From Plumapathes pennacea (taxonomy: Eukaryota; Cnidaria; Anthozoa; Antipatharia; Myriopathidae), in assembly GCA_964036295.1 (NCBI GenBank), contig OZ038473.1, forward strand, positions 1,929,501 through 1,993,500: DNA of 64,000 nt. Reading direction: 5' to 3'. Shown piece after piece: positions 1 to 14,800 of the stretch. Position numbers and translations under genes: made by a program. Positions within the stretch are counted from its first letter, which is position 1; each line of letters opens with the position of its first letter. The notes beneath the pieces were generated by a model. The model was not told the DNA's origin, did no database searches, and saw only the letters and a program-made list of their open reading frames with translations.

Positions 1-409
1 GCTTAATTACTTCTATTTCGCCCATTAACAGAAGTTTTTAGAAATATGGTTTGCCACCTGCTGGCTCTATGAATTTCATTGTTACCATCAAAAATCAAAC
101 TTTCAACTGTCATGGCTGGATCTGAGGTTTGTCCGAGTTTAGTTACATAAAGCCGGCTTACAACTAGACTCTCAGAAACACTATAATCTGTTGCGTACTT
201 TATAGGTACGCCGATACACCGCGGACACGCGGCATATGGAAGGATTTTAATAAACATCTTTGGGCCAGTGGTAATTTTTTGGCATGACTGACTCAGTTTA
301 CCGCGGTCGGTTTTGTTTACAGTTTGGCCATGAATCTTTATTGAACATAAATCACACCGTCCCACATTTAGATGTAGACAAAGGGCAGTTGGCCAATCAG
401 CAGCTAAGT
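1..409 (-). other. Open frame, possible terminal exon of an unidentified minus-strand gene
   Basis: Reading the minus strand, a good acceptor (pyrimidine-rich, ending TTTCTAG) at 410 opens a frame of about 135 codons that stops near position 3. The product would be cysteine-containing (several CxxC-like pairs) and matches no family I recognise. No ATG lies near the 5' end, so if real it is a terminal exon joined in phase 1. A possible upstream exon at about 521-648 ends in a good donor (GAT|GTAAGT) and encodes a hydrophobic, membrane-like stretch, but its phase does not join this frame. The open frame could be chance. Confidence is low. Confidence 0.25.
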
Positions 410-520
410 CTAGAAACACAGCTTGGAATAATGTAATGACTTACTGAAGCACTTAAAAACATATTCTGAAAATATATCTTAATGGGTCACGCATGCAGGG
501 AAGAAAAAATGGACTTACAT

Positions 521-648
521 CATAGATAGCATTGAGTGTGATTCTTGCTTGTTTTCGTACCAAACAAAAATCGTGACAGCAAAGACGAAGGCAATTCCAT
601 ATGTTAGGTTATGACAAAAGAAATTTTGACTGCATGGTATTATTGGAT
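521..648 (-). other. Candidate exon with a membrane-like segment
   Basis: On the minus strand an acceptor-like site (TTTAATTTAG) is followed by an open frame with an internal hydrophobic run (IAFVFAVTIFVW) and then a strong donor, AT|GTAAGT, at about 520. The hydrophobic run followed by charged residues looks like a single transmembrane segment. I could not join it in frame to the open frame at 1-409, and no upstream exon was recognised. Confidence 0.2.
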
Positions 649-672
649 TTAAAGGACAAATTAAGGTCTAAA

Positions 673-3061
673 TTAAATCAAGCTATACAAACAAAATGAT
701 ATATCCTTTGCAAAACAAGATTCACAAAAATGCGAGTTATTATCCCAATATACCTTGAATTAGTGTTCCTTTCCATTGTATCTAACTAATGAGAAAATAA
801 CATATCTTATCTGAAAAGCAACCAATCGTTCATAACAACAAATTAGAAGCAGAAGAAGCCGAAAGTCGTCAGGTGCATTGAGGTTTAGAAAATGCAGCGA
901 AATCAGTCACACGATACCTCAGTGTTTTAATTTTAAATTTTCTTCCTCAAAACATTCTAAACATACACTTTGAATTTTTTTTTTTTTTTTTGTTTCTGTC
1001 CAACTATACTGGGTACTTCAGACTTGAGGTTAATAGTTTGAGATAAAATCTTTTAAAATTCGGACAACCCTTTCTACCTAATGAAACAAAAAATAAAATA
1101 AAAATAAAAGAATAGATACATGGGAGCAGTAATTAACCAGGATTTTCTTCAGAATTGAAGATTTAGGTTCCGGAACTTCTTCCTAATGTAAACCAGTATT
1201 TTTCGTATTTTTTTTAAAGTTGTAACATCTCAATAGGGTAATTTAAAATACAACTACGTGTTTGGGTAGGATCATACTTTGAATGAGCTTTATGAATGGT
1301 CTATTAATCAAATTGTTTCGCTACATTAGAGCCTTAATGACCACTGATCAGGCTTTATAAATTACAAGATTAAGAGCCGCGAGCACAACCACACGAAATC
1401 CAAACCAATATCACCTGATTTAACCTTCCGCTTTTCAGATAGTTTTTCTTTAATGTGCACGAAATGTGAAACGAGAAGATTGTCCCAAATTGAAATTTAC
1501 GAGTGACACAAATGGAAAAACATCAACTTCTCTTTTCGCCAAAAAAGGTGGAAAATCTTATTCTTACTGAAAATCATGGGGAAAACGTTGGTTATAAATT
1601 GCGGGTTTCAAAAAGCGAAGTTATTGCTTCGCGAGGTTTTTCGGCATTAGAAAAATATTCGATATAATGGCTGTTATCAACCGCAAATCCGATTAAATTG
1701 ATAAACATTTTCAGTGTTTCGGCAAATGCGTATATGAAACCACGATATTTTTTTAATCCAAACTCATTAAAAACCTTTTACACGGTTGAAAGTTCTGAGC
1801 GCTTATTTGACGCGTCTAAAATGACTGGAATGAATTCGAAATGATCGAAATTAAGCAGTGTCTAACTCATTAGAGAGTCTAATTGATTCTAAATATACAC
1901 ACTAAAGGGACAGAATATTGTATATCTCAAAGACACTTTGAAACTGGGATGTTTTGAAAAGGAATGAAAGCAAAAGAGATAGAATTGTGTTTAGTTTTGA
2001 AGCTTTAAAGAGCACAAAACGAACAGGACATAAAAGCAATTTGAACCTACCTTCACTTTTGCTTTACGAGGGGAATCACGTCTCAAAAAAGGGCGGTATT
2101 AAAAAAAAAAAGAAACTAAAAACTAAATAATTAGACAAGTAAGTTTACATATTCGGCCAAAACCTAGCAATAGTAGAACTAGACTGATCTTATTTTTGAA
2201 ACCTAAGCGAGAAATCTTGGCTACTGTTGCAGGTCATTAGCTGGAAGAAGATAATTGAGACTCGAACAAATTGCTCTCTTGGGTTAAGATTGCCACGTTT
2301 GAATAAGAAACTCCGTGTTGCTACCAGCTGTTTTGGATTGAATTCACCTGAATACATTATGACCCGCATGGGACTTTCTCAATTGAAATAGACAGCAGAA
2401 TACGCGTTGTCCAGCTCCCCCAATGCATTAATTAACTCGGAAATTACAATTGGATCGAGGACAATGCAATTTCACATCGGTAGCCACATGGTTCTTAAGA
2501 ATTAAACTCCTTTTCGCAGCCATTATATTCAAGGCAACGTCTTTATTGTTCAGACAAAGGAAAACAAAAAAAGTTATGCGAAAAGAAAGAAAAAAAAATC
2601 ATGAAAAATCTGAAACAAGTCCCCTTCCTCAGATTCACGAAGTTAATCAGTTTTCGAGTGTGATTCGCAGGGATTATTAATATGACGACATGAGTTGACC
2701 CTTATCGCCACCTAATAAGCCTAATTTAAATTACTGGGCAAACTTACTCTGCGCTCAAAATTATAGCTTAATGTTTGATTTAAAAAGATACCTGAACAAT
2801 TGTTTGTTTATTGTGAGAGACTAATTCGCCGGTCCCCCTTTTGATTACATGCGGCCAAATAACGCCCGCTAATCAATCTCACCAATGAGATAATGAGAAA
2901 GGTGCATATTTCCCAGGACACTCGATCGTTTAGCAACTGCCATTATGAAATTAACAAGACGCGCTAATTTCTTTGCTGGTACATAAGAAGTCGTGATTGC
3001 CCGAAATCGCAGATTGTCATTAAAGACTGGTCGAGGAGTATATACGTTGGGTGGATCGACA
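673..3061. other. Gene-free region upstream of the Not-like homeobox gene
   Basis: No convincing coding exon is visible on either strand. The DNA is AT-rich with short A and T runs (for example near 977-991 and 2101-2111). The last several hundred bases before the homeobox start contain several TAAT-core and homeodomain-type sites (for example ATTAATTAAC near 2426 and CGCTAATCAATC near 2867), which would suit a developmental promoter or enhancer. That reading is inference only. Confidence 0.3.
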
Positions 3062-4341
<1,280 letters not shown>

Positions 4342-4955
4342 AGGGGGTTCAATGCAAAAAATCGACTTTCTGAGCGCAAAGTCCGCCGCGCACACAATTT
4401 ATTCGGAGTGGGAAGAGGACTGAAAAGAACGAAATCGAGCGATGGCCTAGCTGTGCTCCATTAAATTGAAATACGAGATTGTTTGTAAGATATAGTGAAC
4501 TCGCGTTAACGAAGAAAGGAGGTTTATTCCAGCCAAATCTGTATGCGCAAATATAAACATTCTAAATGATAATTAGTGGCACGGATACAGCCTTTCAAAC
4601 TAATTACTTCGCAACGCACTACCGCCTTTTTCCGTCCCGCAGTCGATATGCAGTTTCACGAAGAAGGTACTTCAGTGATAAAAACATTTGCCTTCCTTGT
4701 GCTAAAGAGTTTGTGCTCGAGGTCCTAGTCGGCCAAAAGTTAAAGCGTCTTTTTGCGGGCAGAGATTGCCATGAGTATAAATTAGGAACAATATTGTATT
4801 ATATGCTCTTATTAAATTATGACCAGCGAATTGTTTAGGTTGCAGTTTTTGAACGCTATTTAACAGGAAAATCTTCTGTAATTCGCTTCCTGTATCACCC
4901 GTGGAGAAATTTATGAAGTGCCTGAATCATTTTGTCAAAACTCCTGTGTTTTGTT

Positions 4956-4961
4956 AATAAA
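4956..4961 (+). terminator. Poly(A) signal AATAAA for the homeobox gene
   Basis: A canonical AATAAA lies about 615 nt past the stop codon of the Not-like gene, a plausible 3' UTR length. No transcript evidence is available. Confidence 0.45.
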
Positions 4962-5856
4962 ACCCGCCGTTAAAAGGTTTGAATATCCTCTAAAATCTAA
5001 AAATTGAAAAGCGAAAAAGAGATTTCTAGGAAAGCGTTCTGTTTGTCGTTACTTCATCAAGACCTTTCTTATTCAGTCATAAAGGATTATACGCTGTTCT
5101 TCTCGAGAAAAAAAGACTACTATCCGATTAATTAAGTCGTCTGCACAGTAGCAGCCTTTAAAACAATAAATTAAGCCTTTCTTCCTGTCTTTTGTAAATA
5201 GTCGAATCGTAAGTGAAAGGGCTAATTTATTTCGACCCGATTAACAAGAGCCTATTTGAAAGCGTTATAAACATATGGAAACAGTACTGTGTTCATACTA
5301 ATCCGGTATATGCCGGCCCTCAAAAGTTTTTTATAGCTTTTCTTGGCAACAGGTCCCAGCCTGCAGAGAATTGAGTGTGAGTGATCCTGCTGTAGAAAAA
5401 AACGACTCATTTTTGTTGGACGAAAGAATAAATGAATTTTTGTAAATTTTGTATCCTTTTACCTACAATCCTGGCCTCTGTATATGCAGAATTTTGCGCT
5501 TTCTACTTGTAAAAACGCGACTGTTTCAACAGAACATGCGTGCAGCTCCTTTTTCACTGTTCATTGCCTCATACTTTCGCGTTTTATAGCTGCAATTGAT
5601 GATTATCACATATTCTCAACATAACTTCTCTTCCCAGCTTACAATTTTCTTCCACTCCGCCGTGTACTGAACTTTTCTTTACTTCCTTCCCTGCCGCTGC
5701 GTTTTATTTTCTCCCGTTGCATTCAGCACTGGTTACATTCACCTGTTGTTGTTTATGTTTCCCACGCGGTCCGGCCGCCCATCGGGCAACTTCCTCTGCT
5801 CAGTTCCAGTGGACTCCCTACAAAAAAAAAAAAGAAAGAAAAAGAAAAGAAAAAAA

Positions 5857-5888
<32 letters not shown>

Positions 5889-7548
5889 GAAAAGAAAAGA
5901 AAAAGAAGAGGATAATTATTTCAATTCCGTGCTCATCAGCCGGCTCTGCATAGGAGTGGTACCAGAGTTACCGGGCGGTAATACAAGCTCAGGATCAAAA
6001 TTTCAGTGTAAACGGTTCGTGGAGGAGCAGATGACAGGAACAAAAAAAAAGGGAGGGAGGGTGGGAGGGGGGCGAATTGGCTGACCTGTCGTTGCGGTTA
6101 AAGCCCGCTTTGTAAAACAAATCTGCATGAATTTAAGGAATGCTGTTTAGCATTTTTGTATACAGCTGTACAGCAGTTTCTAAGTTTGCAAGTGCATTTG
6201 TGAACTCTCTAAACCGTGATAAGCAATTTCAACCATCGGCAATCTTAAAAGGCCAGGCGTGTGTAAGGTCATCACTGGCATTCGAGACGCGGTAAAATCT
6301 TTAAAAACCTTTGAGATTGAATAATGGAACAAACGGAAACCAAGCGTAGCTTTCTCTCACCTTTGTTATGCAAAGCACATTTAAAAAGGCTGCCGTCTTA
6401 TGGCCCTTTAATGCCTTTTAAATCCTTCGCACGAATCAAACTCAATAATCTCCTTTGAGTTTCTTAGCACTTTTAACGTGTGCAGCACAGAGAAGTCGGT
6501 TCTTCGGCGTTCTGACATCTATCCAGCTTTAGCAGTATATTTTCTTGGTGTTTACGATTCAGTTACTGATTTTCTAATTTTTTTGTGTCCTTTGTTTCGC
6601 GTCGTGGTCACAAAAAAAGCAAATAAAGGCGGTGCCGCAGAGCAGCATGGGAGAGTGTTGATTTGCTGTCATGGCTGCCGCGGGGTGAAAGCGAGACGGA
6701 TTAGGGCATATTCCGCTGTTTCGTCCTCAAAGATAACTCTCGGGTAAACACTTGCGAGATATCATTATCTAACACCTTGCTCTACACTTTATATGTTATG
6801 GGTTTATGTTTTGTGTCGATCGTAGTTTAATCGCTGCGTGCAATTCAAACAATGCCTTTTTGTTTTGGAGCGAGTCTGTCGCGTCTTTACCACTCAAGAT
6901 GCTTCTTGTCGCTTCTGTAAGTTAGAGACACGTTTATTTGGGAGTACACTATAAAAACTACGTATCTGAGTTCTGAAGCATACATTTTAATAGCGTTGAT
7001 CGAGGTTTGATCTCTTCTGATTTCATTTCCTCTTCTAGCTTGTCGCTCGAGTGACTTGAGTTCAGATTTATGAAATTTGAGTTTTTGATGGTTAAACCGT
7101 AACCGTATTGATGTACATACTTCGACATGTTAATCAACGAAAATAACCACTCAAGTATATCAATTACAAGAACAGCACGTATAACTTCATGAAGCTTTTA
7201 AAAGTAAAAAATATATAGTGCTTGACGTCTGAAATAAGTGTCCTTTCAAGTTGTGTGTTTAATAATGCCCTCGAATTCGAGTCGCTCCAGTCGAATCCCC
7301 CAAGAAAGAAAGGACATGCAAGGCACAAGAGAAACATTCTCCGCAAAAATATCAAACTTCGACTCAACTGATTTGGGGATCGATGGCGAAATATTGAAAA
7401 TATCACGACTAACATATTTTGGTACTGTACAGATTTCGCGGACATTGACACGTTACGAAATGCTGAGTTCTTCCTTGTTATTTTTTCAGGAAATTTTCGA
7501 TTTATTGGGAATATTTTGGGTCATAAATTCCCGTTCTGCAGTTCTCTG
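4962..7548. other. Intergenic region with purine-rich low-complexity DNA
   Basis: No coding exon is supported. A purine-only tract (mostly A with scattered G) runs from about 5821 to 5912 and produces lysine-rich open frames that are not genes. A further short G-rich stretch is at 6049-6073. The final few hundred bases may hold the 5' UTR or promoter of the RING gene at 7549, but no TATA box or clear initiator was seen. Confidence 0.4.
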
Positions 7549-10363
7549 ATGGGTTCTGCAGATGGCAACATTGTGCCAGATGCCCTGCTGTTTCTCTTGC
7601 CTGTCATATTGATTATCAGCTTGATGTTTGGGCTTTGCTGCACATTCTGGTGTTATGTAATCAGGTAAGGCACAAACTTGTCTTGTACAAAATTATTCAA
7701 ACAATTGGGTGTGCACCATATAAAGCAGAATTTGAGTCGATCCCTACTCTCGCACTTGCAGTACAGTACTTGCCTTCATCTCCTGCTTTCCAGCTGCGAA
7801 GCCTCATTTTAAAATCTTTTGCGCACGTATACTGTATGCCCAATATCCAGTGAAAGCACACCATCTCGCACATTAATGGACCAGTTAAAACTCTTTTTTT
7901 AATTTTAGATTAATAAAGTTGTAATTCAAAAATTTTAGCTCAGCAATCTAGTGTCATCCCTCCCGCTCAGAGCTTCATCGTCAGACTGAGCATGAACATG
8001 TATATGTACTATCATCATCATTGTATTTAGAATAATAGAATTTTAACCAACCATAGAATAAGTTCTACATACTGTATGTACAATATGACTGCACTCTGAG
8101 CTATAGATGACTTGTAAATTAACTTTTTACCACAACACACTAGTTTCTTGCTCTCTGATTAGTATATTTACCGTGGTAAATAAGAGTCCAGACAACGATG
8201 CTGATGCCAGCATGTCATGTTTTGCAGCGAAATACAACAAAAGTTTCCTGTATATTTCTAAATGTTGTGGTAAAAAACAAATTTCCACTGGTTTGCCGTG
8301 GTGTGGACACTTATTTACCACGATTTACGTCATCACATCGTCAATATTAGTTGCGGACTCACTCGGCGAAGCTACTCATGAGTCCAGAACATTTTGACCA
8401 TGTGATGACGTAAACCGTGGTAAATAAGAGTCCACACCACAGCAAACCAGTGGAGATTTATTAAGTTGTCTTCAATTATCTGCAGAACTTATGTGCATGT
8501 TTATCTGCTTTGTTTTCATCAAAACACTTGAATGTAAAATGTCAAAATATTGGCATGGCATCTTGAATGAACTATGTACCAGTATAACACCTAATATACA
8601 TTTTACAATATTAAGTGCTATTTTCTTTCTGTAGAACTACTCGACGACTTGAAGCTGAACTGGAATCAGGGACTAGAAGAAATTTTGTTGCGAAATGTGA
8701 CGGAATGAAAAAGGTGGGTTCTGGTGTTAAAGTGCAAGAGAACTGCATTGCATTATAGGACAGTTGAGCAATGGGGATGCATTGAACTCTCTGAGTGAAA
8801 TGCACATCCCCAATATCATATAAATATATTTGGGTGACAACATTTCTGAACTTAGAAATATACATTATCCCAACTACTCAAAAAGGAATTACCTCAGTGA
8901 TGTAGTGAGAATTCATAGTTCAATCACCCAAGCTATCAGTTGCCAAATTCTCCTTAGACTAGATAATATAATTATAAAGAGGTTATTACATGGGAAGGAG
9001 TGCAATACGGCGGAGTATTTTTACGAGTTGGTTTTATTTTTTCGAGCCTGCTTCAGGCGAGAAAAAATAAAACTGATGAGTAAAAATACAGCCGTATTGC
9101 GCGACTTTTCGTGTAATAAATTGTTTATTATATGACAAATGAAGCAGGGCAAACGTTCTCGCCGTGTGCAAGATGGAACAAAAAATGACGCATTTGTAAA
9201 CTTTGCTTGCGAAAATTGATCACGTAAGCTAATAAACCAGTTGATCTGGTTCCTGACAAGTGCAATACGCTCCCATCTTTGCACTCGTTTTGGCCTGTAT
9301 TTGCACTCGAAAATGTGAAGTCGTGTAATAAAAGTTAGTAAAGTTTAGTTGTGACTTAAAACATACTATTTGGCAACAAAGTGCTGTTTACACTTGAGAG
9401 GAAATTGTAGGTCAAGCATTATTTTTGCATTATTTTCACAAGTAAAAACAGGGCCTATAACACTTTGATACAGACATTGGAGAGAAAAGGTCATTACATT
9501 AAAACAGTCTGGATTAAACATTGCTCAATTCAATTCTCTATCCAGATGACTTACAAGAAGAAATGGCTGAAGAAGGCTTCCTTGAAAAGTGATGTGAGTA
9601 CTGCACACACATTGTCTTTGATGGCTGATGGACAATAAGCAAATTCTAGATGTGATAGGATTGCAAACCCAGGAAGCCTCCAATGCAGCTGTTTTGAGTC
9701 TCGCTCCCTCTCTTTAAAAATGACTGAAGACAGCTGTGTTGGACTAAAATTGGCTGCATTGGATTTTTGGATGACCATGGAAAAATGGTGGTTTTGCCTC
9801 AGGATAAAAAAGAACCACTGAAGACACAAATGAATCTCTGGCAGTGACCACCTCAAGAACTTGGAAGAATAATGAGATCATAATATGATTTATATTATAT
9901 GAACTGACGGCGGCTCTCAAGATTGAGGGGCCTTCTGATCTGAACTGTGACTGTTCCTTTCCATTCATATAATTTATTCCCTTTTTCAGGCATGTGCTAT
10001 TTGTCTGGAGGATTTCTGTAACAAAGTCGAGATAAGCCTATGTGTTTGTGGGCATGCGTACCATCACAAGTGAGTCACAATACCAGGAATATTTATCTGC
10101 AAATCAAGAAAGGGCCGTACAAAATAATTTTGCATGCTCAGCTAGTATTTTCAATGTGTGACTGTCTTTTTCAGTGTGAGTCTGTCCTTGCCTGTGTATC
10201 AGTCTTCCAGCTTCTATAACTGATTTCTGTATTTTGTCACATCAGATGTATTATAAGATGGATGGAAATCAAGGACACGTGCCCAATTTGCCAAAGACGT
10301 GTTAGAGAGAAAAGGATCGGTGGAGAAACTGCTCCTCTGCTTGGTGCAGAAATGAATATCTGA
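7549..10363 (+). CDS. Membrane-anchored RING-H2 E3 ubiquitin ligase, RNF24/RNF122 type
   Basis: Five exons, 7549-7664, 8635-8713, 9546-9593, 9990-10069 and 10246-10363, give 146 residues, with all junctions GT-AG and in phase. Residues 12-35 form one hydrophobic, Cys-containing transmembrane segment close to the N-terminus; a basic linker (40-81) follows. The RING-H2 ligands are Cys83, Cys86, Cys101, His103, His106, Cys109, Cys120 and Cys123, with the usual Trp (W113) after the sixth ligand. Short size, N-terminal anchor and C-terminal RING fit the RNF24/RNF122 group of organelle-membrane ubiquitin ligases (family knowledge). The substrate cannot be read from sequence. An extra upstream noncoding exon is possible. 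Confidence 0.85.
7665..8634 (+). other. Intron 1 of the RING-H2 gene, carrying a repeat element
   Basis: A 970-bp GT-AG intron. Its second half holds a TTTACCAC/GTGGTAAA-bounded repeat element (listed separately) with a relative at 43.9-44.2 kb. Confidence 0.75.
8124..8455. mobile_element. MITE-like repeat, copy A of a two-copy family
   Basis: The block begins TTTTTACCACAACACACTAG and contains several copies of CCGTGGTAAATAAGAGTCC in both orientations, ending near CACCACAGCAAACCAGTGG. An extended near-match, including the same left end, the TAAGAGTCCAGACAACGATG segment and the same right end, lies at 43918-44172. No transposase is encoded, so it is a non-autonomous element or a fragment of one. 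Confidence 0.65.
8994..9122. repeat. Foldback (hairpin) repeat in RING gene intron 2
   Basis: The arms CAATACGGCGGAGTATTTTT and AAAAATACAGCCGTATTG are nearly complementary, as are the inner GGTTTTATTTTTTCG and CGAGAAAAAATAAAAC; the tip is a short CCTGCTTCAGG hairpin. It sits in intron 2 (8714-9545) and has no coding content. Confidence 0.6.
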
Positions 10364-11844
10364 AAACAAATGCCCACTAATTTTATACAGTCACTTAGAC
10401 AACAATTGTCTAATTGTTGTTTTGTACAAATCTGTTGTGTGGTTGGAGTATTTTTAGTTTTATGCTTCAAAGGAAAACAAAACTATGATATTATAAAGTC
10501 AACTCTCTCTAAGATGGGCACCCTCGGGACCAACTCCAACTGACCATTATAGAGAGGTGTCTGTCTTGTAGTGAGTTCAGTCAGAGTAAATGACTGAAGA
10601 AACGACAGGGACCACTCCTACCAGGTGTCTGTCTTAGAGAGGTGTCCGTTAAGAGGAAGTTGACTATCGCTTGAATAGTGAAGGTTAAGAGCGATAAAAG
10701 CAGATAAAGTGGCTAAATGCTGTTGGGTCACACTTATAAATCATTAGTGTAAAATTTTAAAATGTATAGCAGAAAATAATTGATTAGCATTTTGATCTGG
10801 AGCACGGGAAAAGCTCTTTTTTAATAACGAGCTGCAATGCTTTTTTTGATTACCTCATGAAAAAAAATTTTACTAAATGAACTATCTCTTAAAAACCATA
10901 TTGAAGACGAGTACACATTAAGTCCTTAGAAATGTCCAGAAATGTATATATTTTAGCGTCCATACAAACAAACGTCGTACTTTAGAAGAGGAATAGGAAA
11001 AGAGAGCATCAAACGTCTCTACTTCTTTATAGAATAATAGTTTATTCACTTTTGTTTTTGCCGGACTTCTTTCTTCACTTTTGTTAATAGTAAAATCATA
11101 AATTTTATAATCTAGTCTTTAAAATTTTCTCACGACAAGGCAACTGTATGAATATAAAGCATGAAGTTAAAATAAAAAAGAATTTATATCAAGAGTGCTG
11201 GATGGTTATAGTGGCTTTATAAAATGTCTGGCTCGGCGGCTTTTAGCAAATCTTTCTCAAGCCTGATTTAGTTTTGCTGAGAGTCGTGTTGGCATTTCTG
11301 TTCTCAGTCTCCCTGACATCGTGGCTTGCATGATATGAATGAATTTCGCGTTACTTCACGGCGTGTCAGTACAAGTTCACTCTGGAGTATCAATTCTCTC
11401 ACGACATGGCTATTTCCATCGGACTCGTTTGAGAATAAGATCAACTTTGTCTGGCCTGAAAGTACTACTTACCTAGCGAGTGCCACTTTTGAGCACCGAC
11501 TTATTGCGTTCCGTTTCCGCTGGCGGTCAGAGGTTTCTCACAGAGTCAGGCAGTTTCAGTGGCGGCGAGAAAACTAGAAGCCTTTACACGTTCCCGGATG
11601 TAAACATAAACATCGACAAAAACAGCGGATTACTGAGGATGCACCGTGAGTTATCGGTTTCAGTCTTCTCACCAGTGACATTCCACCCCAGTTTCGACCC
11701 AGACTCCTTTCGGTCACTTGAGTGTCAATACGGGGTCCGTTTAAAAGCTGACGACACCCCATACAAGTAATACCGGGACAAGCTTTCTGTCATGAGGCGC
11801 GAGCCATAGTTGAGATGCGTGTAGTTTGACCCGTTGTCTGGACA
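10364..11844. other. Region between RING gene and smoothelin-like gene
   Basis: Holds the 3' UTR of the RING gene, one copy of a dispersed GGACAG-type repeat (10496-10668) and AT-rich DNA. An AATAAA-like signal lies near 11169. No coding exon is supported, though a short open frame at 11480-11770 looks only weakly protein-like. Confidence 0.4.
10496..10668 (+). repeat. Dispersed GGACAG-type repeat, copy 1 of 4
   Basis: The block starts near AACTCTCTCTAAGATGGGCA and ends near GGTGTCCGTTAAGAG. It contains ACCAACTCCAACTG and TAAATGACTGAAG, which recur (some reverse-complemented) at 16658-16803, 32775-32930 and 55482-55632. It has no coding capacity. Confidence 0.6.
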
Positions 11845-14800
11845 ATGACTGCATTGAATATTGTGACTTTCGGTAGGATTGTCACGAAGACCACATCCGA
11901 TCTCAGAGCACGTGAAATCAAACAAGAATTCCCTCCCAAAAAAGAACCAAGAGAGGTCAGCGAAACCATTAGCAGAAAGCCGGGCGAAGACGACGGACAA
12001 GGGACTCACTTGGAATTGAAAGCTTCCAGAAGAATCACCGTAACTTCGAGGTAAAGTACATAGAACATTGACGTTGTGGGATATGCGTATAAATTATAAA
12101 CTTGTTTGGATTTAGTCAACGTGGAAATGTTTAACTTCAACTAACACGGATTTTGCCGCGCCAATTTTCCGTCGCACATATGGCAGAGAAACAGTGCCGT
12201 GCCCCGGTTACAGTAAACGAACTTATAAGTAACGAGTGAGGACTCAAATGACGAGAGATGAGATCGGCCACAACGAAAATTCATTTTGGTTTTTGCAAAT
12301 TAACGTGTACATAACAAGATCACCAAGTTTGAATTGGAAAGCCGAGCAAAGATGTTTAAGTGATTTTCAATTTACAGTCCGCAGTCGGCGAAAACACGCA
12401 TCAAATATAATCACTCCAGACGAACAACCATTAGACCAAATATAAATCGTCGCTAAACAGAGAACGACTTATGGGTGTATATTATTGTAACTATTTTTTC
12501 CTGGATATAAATGCTCCTTCCAAAAATGAATGGCGTCAAAGACTGGTCGAAGCTTATCGCCGTACTTTAACGATAAACGATCGTCGACCGGCCTAAACGT
12601 GGACAGTGCTCAAATTAACCTGTTTTCTAAATTGCGTCTCCCAAGGTACTGAAAGAATCAAGCAATTTATGTCAGATACCATTAAGGCGTCAGGCATCAT
12701 TGTTCAGCTGTTTGTAGTCTATTTTATCCGGCTGCCATTTCAGTTTGCCCTGGAAATGAGCTCATGCTGTTGTGTCAGTTTCTGTGTTAGTCGGATGGAT
12801 TCTTATTCAATATTTTCTGTTCTTATCTGATATATCAACAACTGTCCTGTTTGCTGTCACCTAAATGAGTTTGCCGACCATGCAGTTGCTTGGCACCCTT
12901 AATTTTTCTCTGCAATTTGAATATTTGCGATCGGCTTTGCTAAGGCTGCAAAAGATGTTTTGTTTGCTAGTAACATATCACAAAAAAAAAGGACCTTTTT
13001 TTAACGATTATTTTAAAGCCGTTTTTTTGGGAGAAAGAACCCATTTCTACTCGGCTAATGAGTGATTGGCTGCCCATCCAAACATTTCCATCAATTCCAA
13101 TCAGAGCTTGACCAGCGTCTTTTGATAACAAAAATACCCAAAACCAAAAACCTAAAATGAGTACAAGCAGGAAAAAGTGCTCTAACACAGTCCTTCACAG
13201 CGAAGAGACTTCACATAAAGTTCTTGAAAAGGAGAAGCGAACAAAAAGGTTACAGTCAGTGTTCGCCAAATCCTCTGATCCGACTCCCAAGTATCAAAAA
13301 CTATCCGTGCATATTGATCAGTGAACAATTTGAAGCGGTTTAATTTGTTAGGTCCGTGTGATACATCGACTAATCAAACATTTAATGTTGCTGAGCAAAC
13401 AAGACATTATCATACCTATTATTGACGGGAGATTAAAGCATGCTCAATTTATTATTCCAGTGACTCGCTCCGGCTGATATCCAACGATACCCAACTTGAA
13501 ATTCACCTGGCCATTTCAGTAAAAAGTTTCTCGGCTCTAATCCTCATTCTCTCTTTTTAAGCGGTATATCAGTTCACATCTCCTGTTTAGCTATCAACTC
13601 CGTGTTTCAGATTTCTTTTCTGATATACAGTGGAACCTCCCTGAGCGACAACCTACCGTAAGCGGCCACCTCTCTTAAGCGACCACTTACCAAACGACCG
13701 ATTGGTTAGTCCTCAGTCAAATTTCTATTAGTGAAATCTCTCGTAAGCGACCATCTTTGAGACTCACCGTTTAGGTTTTTCTAATATTTTTTTACCTCCG
13801 GTAATCGACCACTCTGTGCTCCCAAGGAGCAATTGTTTGAGCAAGGACTAATTTCCTTGGAGAAACCGGACCGGACAAAACACGAACGTGTAATGTAACG
13901 TGCAACAAGACACACGGTTGATTTCTTAATATCTACTCAAGGTGTTATTCACTCACTAAAACTGCATTATTTGACACTGGTTGTGGCTCAGAGCTAGATC
14001 TCACTTAGGCCTCCCATGTGAAAAATTATCGTAAGGGATCACCTCCCGCAAGCGACCACTTAAAACCGAACAAAGGGTAGTCCTTGGGAGGTTCTATTGT
14101 ACTTCCAATCTCACACCGCTGATGTGCTGATAGTTGAACGATTAATTCTCACTCAGTGGCGATCACAGTCAAAAGGTTCGAGAACTACAAGAATATGATA
14201 AAGTCGCAGTTCTATATCCGATTTAAACAGCTAAGTCTTTTGGCGCATTGCGAAAATCCGGTGGAAACACATCATATGATCCTGATACCAGCTTATAGAA
14301 CTCTGTCGCCTTGTTCATTTATAAAAACAATTCTTTGTTTATCTTGGTGGATCTCTTGTCACACACCTATTAACATCCTTGGCAGGTAGTACGCGGTTTA
14401 TAGGCGCCATAGTGTCATTAAGTATTGCTGATCATGCGGAAAGTCATGTAAACGTATGAAACCTGTAGTGTCCAAAATGCTATTTCTCTTGGGAAAAAAA
14501 CTTGCCAGTCTTAAAATACTCTGAAATGCAAGTTAGTGCGTGAAGTCGAGACGATCAATATTTCACTCTGCGCTGTTGGCAGGTGGTCTGATTCTGAACC
14601 GGCTGCGAGAGTGTGCAAGGAACGCGCTCAGAACTTTAATCGTCTAACTATGCATATTACTTACACCTCCTACTGTCGTTTTTATGTCCAAGATATTGAC
14701 GCCGCGGTTAAATTATTAGTCCGGGTAGCGTATTTTGTGTCCGTTTTCGACATGTGTAGTATTGAATTGGTATTCGTGTATGTGCCGCATTGACTCCGCC

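Noticed and set aside
5717-6084. Lysine-rich open frames
   Set aside because: Translation of a purine-only low-complexity tract.
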